A DNA stretch of 64,000 bases. Source: Desulfamplus magnetovallimortis (lineage in GTDB: Bacteria; Desulfobacterota; Desulfobacteria; Desulfobacterales; Desulfobacteraceae). The position numbers were made by a program, and so were the translations under genes. Of this stretch, positions 44,452-54,300 are shown in pieces. The stretch lies in NCBI RefSeq assembly GCF_900170035.1, contig NZ_LT828548.1, forward strand, positions 153,617-217,616, written 5' to 3'. Under the pieces are notes generated by a model. The model was not told where the DNA came from. It searched no databases and saw only the letters and a list, made by a program, of their open reading frames with translations. Each line of letters begins with the position of its first letter. The first letter of the stretch is position 1.

Positions 44452-44608
44452 TAACGGCCATGGCAAACCCATCTTGCCACAACGAAGCATGAAAGCCCTG
44501 AAAAAAACCTTGAAATACGGGGACTTTCTTATAAACGGCCATGGCAGATTCATCTGCCACAACGAATCATGAAAGTCCTTAAAAGGCGGGGACTTTCTTA
44601 TAAACTGC
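44452..44608 (+). repeat. Repeat family C array in the pspA leader, two units
   Basis: Hairpins TGGCAAacccatctTGCCA and GGCAGATtcATCTGCC, each followed by GAAAG(C/T)CC...GGGACTTTC. It lies between the sigma-54 promoter and pspA, so it would be transcribed. Confidence 0.85.
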
Positions 44609-44703
44609 AAGTTTAATGAATTTTTGTTGACAGCACAACAGGAATTGCCGAAAAAATACTTCACAAAAAAAATAGCAGATTAATAAATTTACAGGAGGAG
44701 ACA

Positions 44704-45387
44704 ATGGGTATATTTACAAGATTTAAAGATATTATCAATGCCAACATGAACGCAATGCTTGACAATGCAGAAGATCCTGAGAAACTTATAAAACTTATGA
44801 TCCGTGAAATTGAAGATACACTTGTGGAATTAAAGGTGTCATGCGCCGGTGCAATTGCCAGCAAAAAAAAGGTGCAAAGAGAGATGGATCAGGCTCAAAA
44901 CCGTATGCAGATGTGGGCAGAAAGAGCTGAGCTTGCCGTCGCAAAGGGCAGAGATGATCTGGCAAGGGAAGCATTGATGGAGAAGCGGAGATTCAGTAAT
45001 ATTCTTGAATCCCTTGAAAATGAGGTTAAGGAGCATTCTGCTCTTGTTGCCCAGTATCAGGATGATATCCGTCAGCTTGAAGAAAAACTTCAAACCTCCA
45101 GGGAAAAACAGAGGATGCTGGTACAGAGGCATATCCATGCACGAAGGAAAAAACGTGCACAGGAAGATATCCGTCGCATTGACAATGCCGAAACCCTTGC
45201 AAGATTTGATGATATTGAAAACCGTATTGAGCAGATGGAAGCAGAAGCGGATCTTGTCAATTTTGGCGTCAAACCCGACATTGAGGAAAAATTTGAAGCT
45301 CTCATGATAGATGACGAGATTGAGAGAGAACTCAATGCCCTTAAATCATCAAAAAAACAGACTGAAATGCAAAAGGAGTCGTTGTAA
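44704..45387 (+). CDS. pspA: Phage shock protein A
   Basis: 227 residues with AGGAGGAG ahead of the ATG. MGIFTRFKDIINANMNAMLD is the conserved PspA amphipathic start, followed by PEKLIKLMIREIEDTL and an all-helical coiled-coil body (ESCRT-III/IM30 fold). It binds stressed inner membrane and also inhibits PspF. The stop overlaps the pspB start by one base (TAATG). Control by the sigma-54 promoter at 44391 is expected. Confidence 0.95.
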   Translation: MGIFTRFKDIINANMNAMLDNAEDPEKLIKLMIREIEDTLVELKVSCAGAIASKKKVQREMDQAQNRMQMWAERAELAVAKGRDDLAREALMEKRRFSNILESLENEVKEHSALVAQYQDDIRQLEEKLQTSREKQRMLVQRHIHARRKKRAQEDIRRIDNAETLARFDDIENRIEQMEAEADLVNFGVKPDIEEKFEALMIDDEIERELNALKSSKKQTEMQKESL

Positions 45388-45659
45388 TGCACCATATGCA
45401 ATGGACAGGAATTCTGGGAATTATTTTTGGTTGTGCCCTGATTGCCCTGGCTCTTGTCTGCGGTACCATAGTAATGATTTTCAGGATGCGGCAGGGCCAA
45501 AGTTCTGTCAGAAGCAAAAAATACAGTGCTGATGAAGAAAAGGCTATACAGGAGATACTTCTGGGGCTGGAGCGAATGGAAAAAAGAGTGGACGCACTTG
45601 AAATAATCCTCATGGAAGGCTCAAGGGATAGTCACAGCTTCCATGGAAAGGAATTGTAA
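45387..45659 (+). CDS. pspB: Phage shock protein B-like membrane protein
   Basis: 90 residues. An N-terminal transmembrane helix (GIIFGCALIALALVCGTIVM) is followed by a coiled-coil tail with LERMEKRVDALE. This is the layout of PspB, which works with PspC as a membrane sensor that draws PspA off PspF. Overlap with pspA by one base and placement before pspC support the assignment. Confidence 0.85.
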   Translation: MHHMQWTGILGIIFGCALIALALVCGTIVMIFRMRQGQSSVRSKKYSADEEKAIQEILLGLERMEKRVDALEIILMEGSRDSHSFHGKEL

Positions 45660-45674
45660 TAAAAAGGTGTTTCA

Positions 45675-46094
45675 ATGAAAAGCATGTTGAAAAGATTCAA
45701 TGAGATCAGCAAGGGACTTTACCGTTCAAGGGATGGGGTTATCATGGGTGTATGCAGAGGTTTGGCTGAACACTTTGATCTCTCTGTCTCTTCTGTCCGG
45801 TTTTTCTTTGTGCTGATGCTTTTTTTAAGTGGGCTTTGGCCAATGGTGGGCATCTATTTTCTGGCATCATTAATGATGAAACCCCAACCGGTTGGATACG
45901 TTGACCATGGTGGAGGTTTTGTTAATGAAAGCTCCATTTACTCCAGTAAGGTGGATTTGACAGCACTTTCCAGGAGGTTCAAAAAGCTTGAAATCCGTAT
46001 CCAGCGCATGGAAGATATTGTGACTGCCCGAGATTTCCAATGGGATCGGGAGTTGGGCAGCCAAGCCTTTATGCCCCATAAAATTGTCAAATAG
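45675..46094 (+). CDS. pspC: Phage shock protein C
   Basis: 139 residues. The PspC domain is clear: GLYRSRDGVIMGVCRGLAEH followed by a membrane helix (VRFFFVLMLFLSGLWPMVGI) and LASLMMKP. The C-terminal coiled coil (FKKLEIRIQRMEDIV) is typical. With PspB it would sense membrane or secretin stress. A family D element begins 3 nt after its stop codon and may act as a transcript-end hairpin. Confidence 0.93.
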   Translation: MKSMLKRFNEISKGLYRSRDGVIMGVCRGLAEHFDLSVSSVRFFFVLMLFLSGLWPMVGIYFLASLMMKPQPVGYVDHGGGFVNESSIYSSKVDLTALSRRFKKLEIRIQRMEDIVTARDFQWDRELGSQAFMPHKIVK

Positions 46095-46096
46095 TT

Positions 46097-46256
46097 GGCA
46101 TTCTTCATTTGTCGGTTTACACTTTTTTTGAACCATGATTTTCATGATTAAGGGATTACCTTGATTTTAAATCTTGTTAATCCTTAAATCCTTTAATCAT
46201 GGTTCAGAATTTTTCGAAAAGTGTAAACTAATTTTGAGTTGATATGAAGAATGTCC
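46097..46256 (+). mobile_element. Repeat family D (MITE), 160-bp form
   Basis: Ends GGCATTCTTCATTTGTCGG and GATATGAAGAATGTCC. Flanks AAATAGTT (46089-46096) and AAATATTT (46257-46264) differ at one base. The middle matches the 39406 copy (AACCATGATTTTCATGATTA). Confidence 0.8.
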
Positions 46257-46287
46257 AAATATTTAATGAAAATCTAACCTCCAATAC

Positions 46288-47853
46288 CTATTTTATAAGC
46301 ACATCTACTTTTTTAGATATTTTATTCCAGTTGATTCCAATTTTGATGATTTTCTCAAAGCTATTATGGTAACTTTGTACATAGTCTTTTTCAATTTGAG
46401 CAATTGCCTCATCTACGTTTTTATTCACTTTAAACTCCAAAACATAAACTGCGCCGCCTCTTAGAATATGCAGATCTGTTCGACCGATGATATTCTGGTT
46501 TTCACCCATGTAATAGATGTTGTTCATACGAATAGCGACCCCGACCATTGATTTAAGCCAACCTTCAGGATTTTTGTTGTGCCAGTCATATGGAATCCCT
46601 ACGCAATTCCGGTAAATCAAGTCCTGAACACTTTTCTGAATAACATCAGCATTTTGTTCAAAGACTCCAGATGTTATTCTTTGGGAAACATCCTTCCAAT
46701 CACGTAAATTGTAGTGCTTCCCCAGGCTTAATTTTAAAAAATATTCCAACATGACCTGTTCGGTCTCTTTGTTGGGAAATTTTAAATAATAGTGATTCTG
46801 CTCATCTTTATTCCGAATAGTGAGATATCCGGCATTAAAAAATAACACTTCCGGTCTTAAACGTTGCAGGTTATGAACTCGCAAATCCATTTCGCTGACA
46901 ATAAGGCTGTTATCCCTTTCATAATCAATAATTCGTTGTACATCAATGGCGTTATCCTTGATGTAGTCACTAATCGTACTTGGAATACCTGTATCTGACC
47001 AATAAGAGCCAAACTCTTCATTCTCAATGAAATTATTAATATCCCAGGGATTGTAAAGTTTTTCGCCTCCAAAATTAAAACCGTTATAGTCTTCTTTCAT
47101 CCTTTGCAGGATCTGCGTTACTTCCCTGTTTTGTTTTTTGGCAATGGCCTCTATTTCTTTGCTGAAATTATCCTCTACCTCTCTTTGGGTATATCCAATC
47201 AAATCTGTATGCCTGCCAACAAAACTGATATCTTTTGGATTATTTAGCACGGAAAAGATACTCATCTTCATGAGTTTAGTGAGTCCGGTTAGCATAAAAA
47301 AATGGATATATCTGTCATGGTCTTTGATCGGAGCATAAAAATCCTGGAAAAAATTTCTGACTTTTTCGGCTTTTTGGATATTTTTCAAGTGAAGCAGGAT
47401 TGGTTTGTCATATTCATCAACTAAAACAACCACTGGTTTTCCGGCTCTTTCGCAGATTTCCTCTAAAACTACTCCAATGTTAAAGTAGTCAAAATCTTTA
47501 ATTTTAAGCTCTTTATCGTCTATATGTATTCTGCCATTGTATTGAATATATTTTTTAAGATCATCATGTCTGGAGATACCTGCAAAACTTAGATGCAGTA
47601 CCGGAAATTTTTCAAATTTAAGTTTGTCATAGATATAGAGGCCTTCAAACAGTTCTTTTTTACCTGTAAAAATATTTTTCAAAACAGACAACATGAGGCT
47701 TTTGCCAAAACGGCGTGGGCGTGACAAAAAGTTATGTTTCCCACACTGATCCAAAAAATCATAAATTTGGAGGGTCTTGTCTAAATAAAACTCCCCTCTT
47801 TTTTTTATCTCCTCAAAATCTTGCCCTGTGGAAAATTTTTTTCTTTCAGTCAT
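46288..47853 (-). CDS. AAA-ATPase-like / DUF1703 PD-(D/E)XK protein
   Basis: 521 residues. The N-terminal ATPase half has FLSRPRRFGKSLML as the P-loop and VVLVDEYDKPIL as Walker B. The C-terminal half ends with GRTDLHILRGGAVYVLEFKV, where Asp and Glu-x-Lys form a PD-(D/E)XK pattern. The family is widespread and multicopy in Desulfobacterota, Bacteroidota and others, with no settled function; mobile-element or defence roles are suspected. No strong ribosome site is visible, and a family B repeat begins 17 bp upstream of the start. Nothing around it gives a partner. Confidence 0.87.
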   Translation of the reverse strand: MTERKKFSTGQDFEEIKKRGEFYLDKTLQIYDFLDQCGKHNFLSRPRRFGKSLMLSVLKNIFTGKKELFEGLYIYDKLKFEKFPVLHLSFAGISRHDDLKKYIQYNGRIHIDDKELKIKDFDYFNIGVVLEEICERAGKPVVVLVDEYDKPILLHLKNIQKAEKVRNFFQDFYAPIKDHDRYIHFFMLTGLTKLMKMSIFSVLNNPKDISFVGRHTDLIGYTQREVEDNFSKEIEAIAKKQNREVTQILQRMKEDYNGFNFGGEKLYNPWDINNFIENEEFGSYWSDTGIPSTISDYIKDNAIDVQRIIDYERDNSLIVSEMDLRVHNLQRLRPEVLFFNAGYLTIRNKDEQNHYYLKFPNKETEQVMLEYFLKLSLGKHYNLRDWKDVSQRITSGVFEQNADVIQKSVQDLIYRNCVGIPYDWHNKNPEGWLKSMVGVAIRMNNIYYMGENQNIIGRTDLHILRGGAVYVLEFKVNKNVDEAIAQIEKDYVQSYHNSFEKIIKIGINWNKISKKVDVLIK

Positions 47854-47869
47854 GGCATTCCAGGTAGTG

Positions 47870-47955
47870 TTCTTTTAAGGTTTGATTGTTGGATAGAAAA
47901 TGCCTTTAATCTTTAAAAGGTCTTAAAAGTCACCCGACAGTTTAAACTTGAAGAA
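47870..47955 (+). repeat. Repeat family B, copy 3
   Basis: TTCTTTTAAGGTTTGATTG to CACCCGACAGTTTAAACTTG, then AAGAA. Same orientation as the copy at 618-709. Confidence 0.7.
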
Positions 47956-47989
47956 TCAGTAGTTGTTTTTGTATTTTTAAGATTCGTAC

Positions 47990-48133
47990 ATTTTCCTGTT
48001 TACACCATATTACGTGCATGGCGGATGGCTGCCACAATTGAAAGGTTTAAAATCTTTTTTAATAATCAAGGTAATCCCTTAATCATGAAAATCATGGTTC
48101 AAAAAAAGTGTAAACCGACAAATGAAAGATGGC
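47990..48133 (+). repeat. Chimeric repeat, family D remnant with a family C unit
   Basis: CCTGTTTACACC on the left, a partial C unit (GCATGGCGGATGGCTGCCAC) in the middle, and the D right half (TTAATCATGAAAATCATGGT, AAGTGTAAACCGACAAATG) to GATGGC. It looks like a D element that gained C sequence. Confidence 0.5.
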
Positions 48134-48135
48134 TT

Positions 48136-49035
48136 TTATTTATTGAATTTTTCAAGGATTGACGATATTTTTTCATCCTTTTCTTTCCAGAGCCCGTTTA
48201 GCCACTCACAGAAATTTGCCTTGAAAACAGGGTCATTGAAATAGTCCCCTAAAATATCATCGGTTATGGGAAGTACTTCAATATCAACCACAACTCTTCT
48301 GACTCTTCCAGAGATAAATCCCCAGAAGGTATCTGCCCCATCCGGATAGACAATGGTGACGTTGATGATTTTCCTGATGCAGTCTCCCATGGTACTTAAG
48401 ACAAAGGCAACACCGCCTGCCCTGGGATTCAGCAGATTTTTATAGGGAGATTTCTGTCTTTCATGCTTTGCAGGTGTAAACCGTGTCCCTTCCACAAAAT
48501 TCATCACAGAGACTGGAATTGTCCTGAATTTTTCACATGCCTTACGTGTGGTTTCAAGGTCTTTTCCCTTAAGGTGCGGATTCTTTTTAATAAAATCGCT
48601 GCTGTAACGCCGCATAAAAGGGAAATCCAGCGCCCACCAGGCAAGACCAAGGATGGGAACCCAGATCAGCTCCTTTTTCAAAAAGAATTTAAGCATCGGG
48701 ATTTTCCCCCTGAAAACCTTCTGCAATACCAGAATATCCATCCATGACTGGTGATTGGAAAGCACAAGATACCACTCTTTCAGGTGCAGTGCTTCAAGAC
48801 CGTTTATTTTCCATTCGATGCGGTTGAAAAGATCTGAATTAATGGAGTTTATGCCAACCCATGTCATGGCAATTGAGATGAGAATACGGTTATACAAGGC
48901 TAACAGGGCAGGAATGGGTAAAACAAGTTTGATAAATGCAACAACAAAAAGCACACTGCACAATACAATGGTATTTAAAAGATACATCAAGAATGATAGC
49001 ATTCCTTTGATCGTATTGGGTAAAAAATCCAGCAT
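48136..49035 (-). CDS. PlsC-like lysophospholipid acyltransferase
   Basis: 299 residues. Two N-terminal hydrophobic helices are followed by the acyltransferase motif NHQSWMD (94-100) and later FVEGTRFTP (block III). Overall it resembles the YihG-type LPLAT branch. It would acylate lysophosphatidic acid at the inner membrane. It starts 1 nt after the sigma-54 activator gene, and the giant synthase is divergent from that gene. Placing its product's fatty acid into phospholipid is a reasonable role, as seen for acyltransferases near Pfa clusters, but this is inference. Confidence 0.9.
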   Translation of the reverse strand: MLDFLPNTIKGMLSFLMYLLNTIVLCSVLFVVAFIKLVLPIPALLALYNRILISIAMTWVGINSINSDLFNRIEWKINGLEALHLKEWYLVLSNHQSWMDILVLQKVFRGKIPMLKFFLKKELIWVPILGLAWWALDFPFMRRYSSDFIKKNPHLKGKDLETTRKACEKFRTIPVSVMNFVEGTRFTPAKHERQKSPYKNLLNPRAGGVAFVLSTMGDCIRKIINVTIVYPDGADTFWGFISGRVRRVVVDIEVLPITDDILGDYFNDPVFKANFCEWLNGLWKEKDEKISSILEKFNK

Positions 49036-49036
49036 A

Positions 49037-50638
49037 TTATCTATCCTTTATATATTTTTTAACAGTACGCCTGTCCAGTCCGGTTGTGCGGGCAACAGCC
49101 TCATATGTACCGTGCTCATGATATAGAAGCCGGCAGTAGGTGGATACAAGAGTTGTAACATCCATTTCACCATTTTCCACAGACTGGAGCAGAAGCTTGC
49201 GTGTTTCCAATTTTTGGGGGGATGCATCAGTTTCCCTAAGTTTTTGTCTCAAAATATCTGTTTCCTGGGATTTTTGATTGAGAGAATTCTGTTTTAAACA
49301 GTCTGTTTTTGACTCCCCGGAATTCTCTATTTTCCCTTTTTTAAAATGTGGATGTCCCTCATAATTTCGGCGAAGGATAATCCGTTTAACACACTGCTCA
49401 ACTTCTCTGACATTCCCTGGCCAGTGATAATCTTTTCCAAGCTGCCTGTCAATAATTCGTGAGACCTTTTGAACAAGCTCCTCTGATTTTTTCCCAAGAA
49501 TTCTTTCCACTGTAAATGAAAGAAGTTCCTGAAGTTCCCCCGGTTGCTGCCTTATTCTAAGGCGTAAGGGAGGAACTTCAAACATGTCGGAGCAAAGTCG
49601 GTAATAAAAGTCATCCCGAAAAATGCTTCCATCTGTTATGGCAGACATTGGGCGGTTTGTTGCCGCAATGACCCTGCCCCGGAAGCGTGATGCATGATGG
49701 CTTCCAACCGGGGTAAAGACTCTTTCCTGAAGTACATGCAGAAGCTTTATCTGAATATGGCCTGGCACCTCTCCTATTTCGTCCAGAAATATTGAGCCAT
49801 GACTGCTGCAATGTTGAAAAACTCCCTTGTGATCTTCAACAGCACCTGTAAAAGCACCTTTTTTATGGCCAAAAAGCTCTGATTCCAGAAGGGCTTCGGG
49901 AAACTGGGACAAATTTATGGGTATGAAGGCACTTGTAAAGCTCTCTTTAAAGCAGCCTTTTTTTTCATCAAAAGGAATAAAACCGCTTCTTCCTATGGCC
50001 ATTGCTGCGGTTCCTTTACCTGTGCCGGTTTCACCAAGAATCAGGGTGGAAAAATCTTCCATTCGATTCCAAAGTATATTGTCATAAAGCTGGATGTTGT
50101 TGGTGAAGACATTATTCCACAGGTTTCTTTTTAACTCCTTCATGCAGGGACTTGTTCCCACAAGAAAATTGGATATGAAAAAAAAAGCACGCCTTAACTG
50201 AAATGAAAATGCAAAGTAGTGAAGGAATTTTTTTTCAGGGATTCCCCTTTTGTGCAGCATCTTCATGGCTTCTTCAGCAAAACTGACATGCACCGGAGTC
50301 TCTCCTGCCTTCATTTGATCAATGATAAGCTGATCAAACCTGTCCCTGAATTTATGGAAAATATCAAACAGAAAAACAACCTGAATAATCTCTTTGTCCT
50401 TTCCGGTAAAACCCTGAATGCTTCCTCTGCCTTCATTTTCAAGGCGTTTTATTCTTTTATCGACCTCCTCAATGCAGAGATCAGAACTCTCCCTGCGTGG
50501 AACTTCCGGAAAAAGTCCTGCAATTTTTCTGTCAAGCCTCTCCCTTAATTCGCCAAAGGGGTTTGCAAATGCCGCATGGTAAACTGTTCTGAAAAAGGCT
50601 TTTTCTTCGCTTTGTAATTGGCTTTGTTTCAATTGCAT
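49037..50638 (-). CDS. Sigma-54-dependent activator with a novel N-terminal domain
   Basis: 533 residues. The AAA+ core has Walker A LGETGTGKGTAA, GAFTGA (FGHKKGAFTGAVEDHKG), Walker B IFLDEIGEVPG and GNVREVEQCVKRI. A C-terminal Fis-type HTH ends YEAVARTTGLDRRTVKKYIK. The N-terminal 190 residues are helical and match no receiver, GAF, PAS or V4R domain that I recognise, so the signal is unknown. It forms an operon with the PlsC-like gene and is divergent from the giant synthase, and may control that locus. No -24/-12 promoter was found in 50640-51315. Confidence 0.9.
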   Translation of the reverse strand: MQLKQSQLQSEEKAFFRTVYHAAFANPFGELRERLDRKIAGLFPEVPRRESSDLCIEEVDKRIKRLENEGRGSIQGFTGKDKEIIQVVFLFDIFHKFRDRFDQLIIDQMKAGETPVHVSFAEEAMKMLHKRGIPEKKFLHYFAFSFQLRRAFFFISNFLVGTSPCMKELKRNLWNNVFTNNIQLYDNILWNRMEDFSTLILGETGTGKGTAAMAIGRSGFIPFDEKKGCFKESFTSAFIPINLSQFPEALLESELFGHKKGAFTGAVEDHKGVFQHCSSHGSIFLDEIGEVPGHIQIKLLHVLQERVFTPVGSHHASRFRGRVIAATNRPMSAITDGSIFRDDFYYRLCSDMFEVPPLRLRIRQQPGELQELLSFTVERILGKKSEELVQKVSRIIDRQLGKDYHWPGNVREVEQCVKRIILRRNYEGHPHFKKGKIENSGESKTDCLKQNSLNQKSQETDILRQKLRETDASPQKLETRKLLLQSVENGEMDVTTLVSTYCRLLYHEHGTYEAVARTTGLDRRTVKKYIKDR

Positions 50639-50867
50639 CTTTTCTCTTTATGATTTTGTATGAACATTTGGTTAACAATCTTATTATATTTAATGTGCAT
50701 AAATTGCAAGGCATGTTCAAATAATGAATGTAAGGGTTGGTGGTAATTTTTGTGTGTATATAAGTTCTGGTGCTTATATTTGTTTTTATATCAGTTGGTT
50801 ATAATATTTAAAATGTAATGGTATGTTTTTTGATTGTAATCAGAACCTTTAGAAATTGATATATTAC

Positions 50868-51040
50868 TTAAAATCGACATCTTATTGCTTTTTCAGAAGT
50901 TATTGCAGTTGTCTGAACCAGGATAACCAGGATGGATAGGATGCTCAGGATAGATAATCCTGCCTTATCCTGTTAATCTTGGGAATCCTGATTCAGACAG
51001 TGTTGACAAGGCTTACAAGATCATAGGTCTCAACTTTGAG
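50868..51040 (+). repeat. Repeat family E, complete copy
   Basis: AAAATCGACATCTTATTGC to GATCATAGGTCTCAACTTTG; inner arms GTCTGAACCAGGATAACC and GGGAATCCTGATTCAGAC. It fills part of the 676-bp divergent gap before the synthase. Confidence 0.75.
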
Positions 51041-51097
51041 TATATGATCTGGTTCAAACAATATTGATGCTCTTGTAAACGGAGATAGCTGTGACTC

Positions 51098-51141
51098 AGG
51101 CACCCCCGAATATGAAAATTTGTATCCATTTTCACGGTAAA
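51098..51141 (-). repeat. Repeat family A, partial unit
   Basis: In reverse orientation: TTTACCGTGAAAATGGATAC, ATTTTCATATTCGGGGGTGC, then truncated. Same gap as the E copy. Confidence 0.75.
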
Positions 51142-51164
51142 AAACTCCATAACACCAAAATACC

Positions 51165-51240
51165 TAATAATAATTTTAGCGGGTTATGAGTGAAGTAATC
51201 TTAAAACCGGACTTTTTACAGCTTCATCAATATTAACAAC
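51165..51240 (+). repeat. Repeat family G, partial copy
   Basis: Only the right end is clear: CCGGACTTTTTACAGCTTCA followed by TCAATATT. The left half is degraded. Confidence 0.45.
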
Positions 51241-51329
51241 TAACAAAAAAACAACATATGACTTTAAGTTTAGAGACAAGGTACGCGTTTGTCTCTGCAT
51301 GCAAATAGAAAAATTTGGAGAGAAATATA

Positions 51330-54300
51330 ATGCTTTCAAGAATACTTAATTCCAGACTCCCTCTGATAATTTACAACCCATGCAGGGTTTTTTCACTTAA
51401 CTTTTTTACGGCTGTTTTCAAGGCAGGTGCTCTGCCTGTATTTGATACTGAGTTTTTGTCAAGGCAGGAGATAATAAAAGGAATAAAAGAACTTATAAAT
51501 GCTGATATACTTTTTGGATTGCGTCTTGTTGAACCTGAAAATATTGAAAAAGATTCCGTGGATAATACCAAAGCCACTGTGAAAGGCTCTTCTACAACCT
51601 CTGTGGAAGAGACTTCTGTATCTTCTTCAAAGGAGGAGTTTCAGGCACTTCTCAACGAAATCAGCGATTTTGAATCTCCAAACATTGACACCATTGTCGT
51701 ATCAATAAATTCCGGTTTTACTTCATCTTCTTCATCTTCTTCCTTTGAATTCAAAAATTTTTCCGACACCAAACTTGTTCTTGAAACAAGGAATATCAAC
51801 ATTAACCACCGCATTGACGCATTAAGTCCCCATGCATTGATTCTCAAAGGCAATGAAGCAGGTGGGCGTGTATCCAACTACTCTTCATTTGTACTCATGC
51901 AGTGGTACCTCAAAAACAGCACTTTGCCCATATTTATTCATGGTGGTGTTGGTAGAAACACTGCAAGCGGCATGTTTGCAGCCGGAGTAAGCGGAGTTGT
52001 TCTGGACAGCCAGGTGTGGCTTTGTGATGAATCTCCCCTTTCCGATAATTTTAGAAAACTACTCTCAACACTTGACGAGAGTGACTCAATGGAGATCTCC
52101 ACTGACAGCCGTCATGTTTTCCGTGTATTTGCAAAACTTGGAACCCGTATTGCAAAAGATCTCAAGGAAAAGGGGATTGTGGTCTCTGATAAAAAAGATG
52201 GTTCCCTTATTATATATAAGGAAATTGAGGATAATATAACAGGGATGGACAACAGTGATGCCGCTGCTGTCCAGTCCCTCTTTTTTCTTGGCCAAGATGG
52301 ATTTTTTGCAAAGGATTTTGCAAAACTTCCCACTGATCTTGCCGGTATGATATCTCAATTTTTCAAGGATATAGGCAGTCAGCTAAATGATGTGGATGCC
52401 TTTGACCCAATGAGAGCCAACTCTCCAATGGCAGAGGATCATGGAACCCGTTTACCTCTTATTCAGGGGCCAATGGCAAATGTAAGTGACAATCCTGACT
52501 TTGCAGTAAAGGTGTTTGAGGCTGGTGCTCTTCCCTTTTTTGCAGTGGGAAGCCTTCCTCCGGTTCTGGCTGACAACATGCTTAAAAATGGTTCTGAAAA
52601 GGTCAAGATCTTTGGTGCCGGACTTGTGGGTATTGAGGCATTTAACCCAGCCATTGAAAAGCACCTTGAGATGGTTAAAAAATACAAGGCACCATTTGCT
52701 CTTTTTGCAGGAGGGATACCCTCCCAGGTCATTGAACTTGAAAAGGCAGGTACAAAGACATACCTGCATACTCCTTCAATATCCATGATGGAAAATGCCA
52801 TCAAAAGCGGATGCACCCGCTTTATTTTTGAAGGCAAAGAGGCCGGCGGCCACATAGGATCTCTGTCGAGCCTTGTTTTGTGGGATGCTGCCATTGCAAA
52901 GCTTAAAGAGAAGGATGACGAGACTCTTTCCGGTTTAAGTCTTGTCTTTGCAGGCGGAATATCCACATGCTTTGCATCACATTTTATATCAGGAATTTCA
53001 GCCTCCCTTGCTGCAAAGGGTGTTAAGATTGGGATTCAGGTTGGCACAGCTTATCTTTTTGCAAAGGAGATTGTGGACACAAAGAGTATAAAAGAGCAGT
53101 ATCAGACCATTTTGTTTGAAGAGGATGAGACAATGGTAATAGGCAACAGCGTAGGTCTTGCCTCCCGCACAGCTCCCACGGAATTTGCCCGCATGATGAT
53201 CCAGAAAGAGAAGGAGATGATCAAGCAGGGTGAAAAACTGGAAGTTCGCAAAAAAACCTTTGAGAAAAACAACATAGGCTCGCTTCTTATTGGTGCAAAG
53301 GGATTTTTGCCTGACTTCAAGCGCATGGGAGAGGAGTATTACACATGGTTTGAAGGCGAAGAGCATCGAAAAAAGGGAAATTTTCTTGTCGGAGACAGCC
53401 TGGCATTTTTCAAATCATCTGTAACCCTTGCCGATATCCACAGCAATTTTTTTGACAGGTATGTCAAACAGGCTCTTTTTTATAATCTCGACAGGCTTGA
53501 GATCTTTTCATCAAATAAAAAAAGTGTAAATGACGAGATTGCCGTCATTGGTATGGGGTGCCTGCTTCCTGATGCCCATGATCCTGAATCCCTTTGGGAA
53601 AATATCCTTTCAAAACGCTACTCCATAAAGGAGATGCCGGATGATCGAATCAGAAAGGATCTCTATTATGATGCCGATAAATCAGCCGAGGATAGAGCAT
53701 ATACAATGCTTGCAGGTTATGTTGATGATTTTCTCTTTGATCAGGATAGATTTGGTTATGATGATCAGAAAGCTGCCAAGTTATCCCGTACCCAGAAGAT
53801 GCTTCTTGAAACTGCATACCAGGCAGTTGAAAATGCGGGCTATCTTGATAATGAGACTCTGCAATATGATACAGCACGCTGCCCGTCAGGCAGAGTTGGT
53901 GTAATTATTGCCACCTGCCTTGGCAATGAACTTGGAAATGAGCTTCAGATGAAATACCATTTTCCTGAAGTGCTCTCTATGCTCAGGAAAACAGATGCTT
54001 TCAACGAACTTGACGAGGAACAGCAAAAAATTCTTGTTGAAGATCTTCAGAAGGGCATGGAAGGGAAAAATGCAGGGTATGATCCGGTTCACGGAATGCT
54101 TTTAAACATTGAAGCCTCACGTATTGCAAGGCATCTTGGCATAAGAGGTGTCAACTATGTTGTTGATGCTGCATGCGCATCTTCCTTCAGTGCAATTGAT
54201 GCCGCAGTGCAGGATCTTCTATCCGGAACCCATGATCAGATGGTTGTTGGCGGGGTAAATACCCACCTTGCACCGGAATCATTTGTAGGTTTCTGCAAGA

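Noticed and set aside
50640..51315. Sigma-54 promoter for the giant synthase
   Set aside because: Candidates such as TGGTGCTTATATTTG have the wrong -12 spacing; none was convincing.
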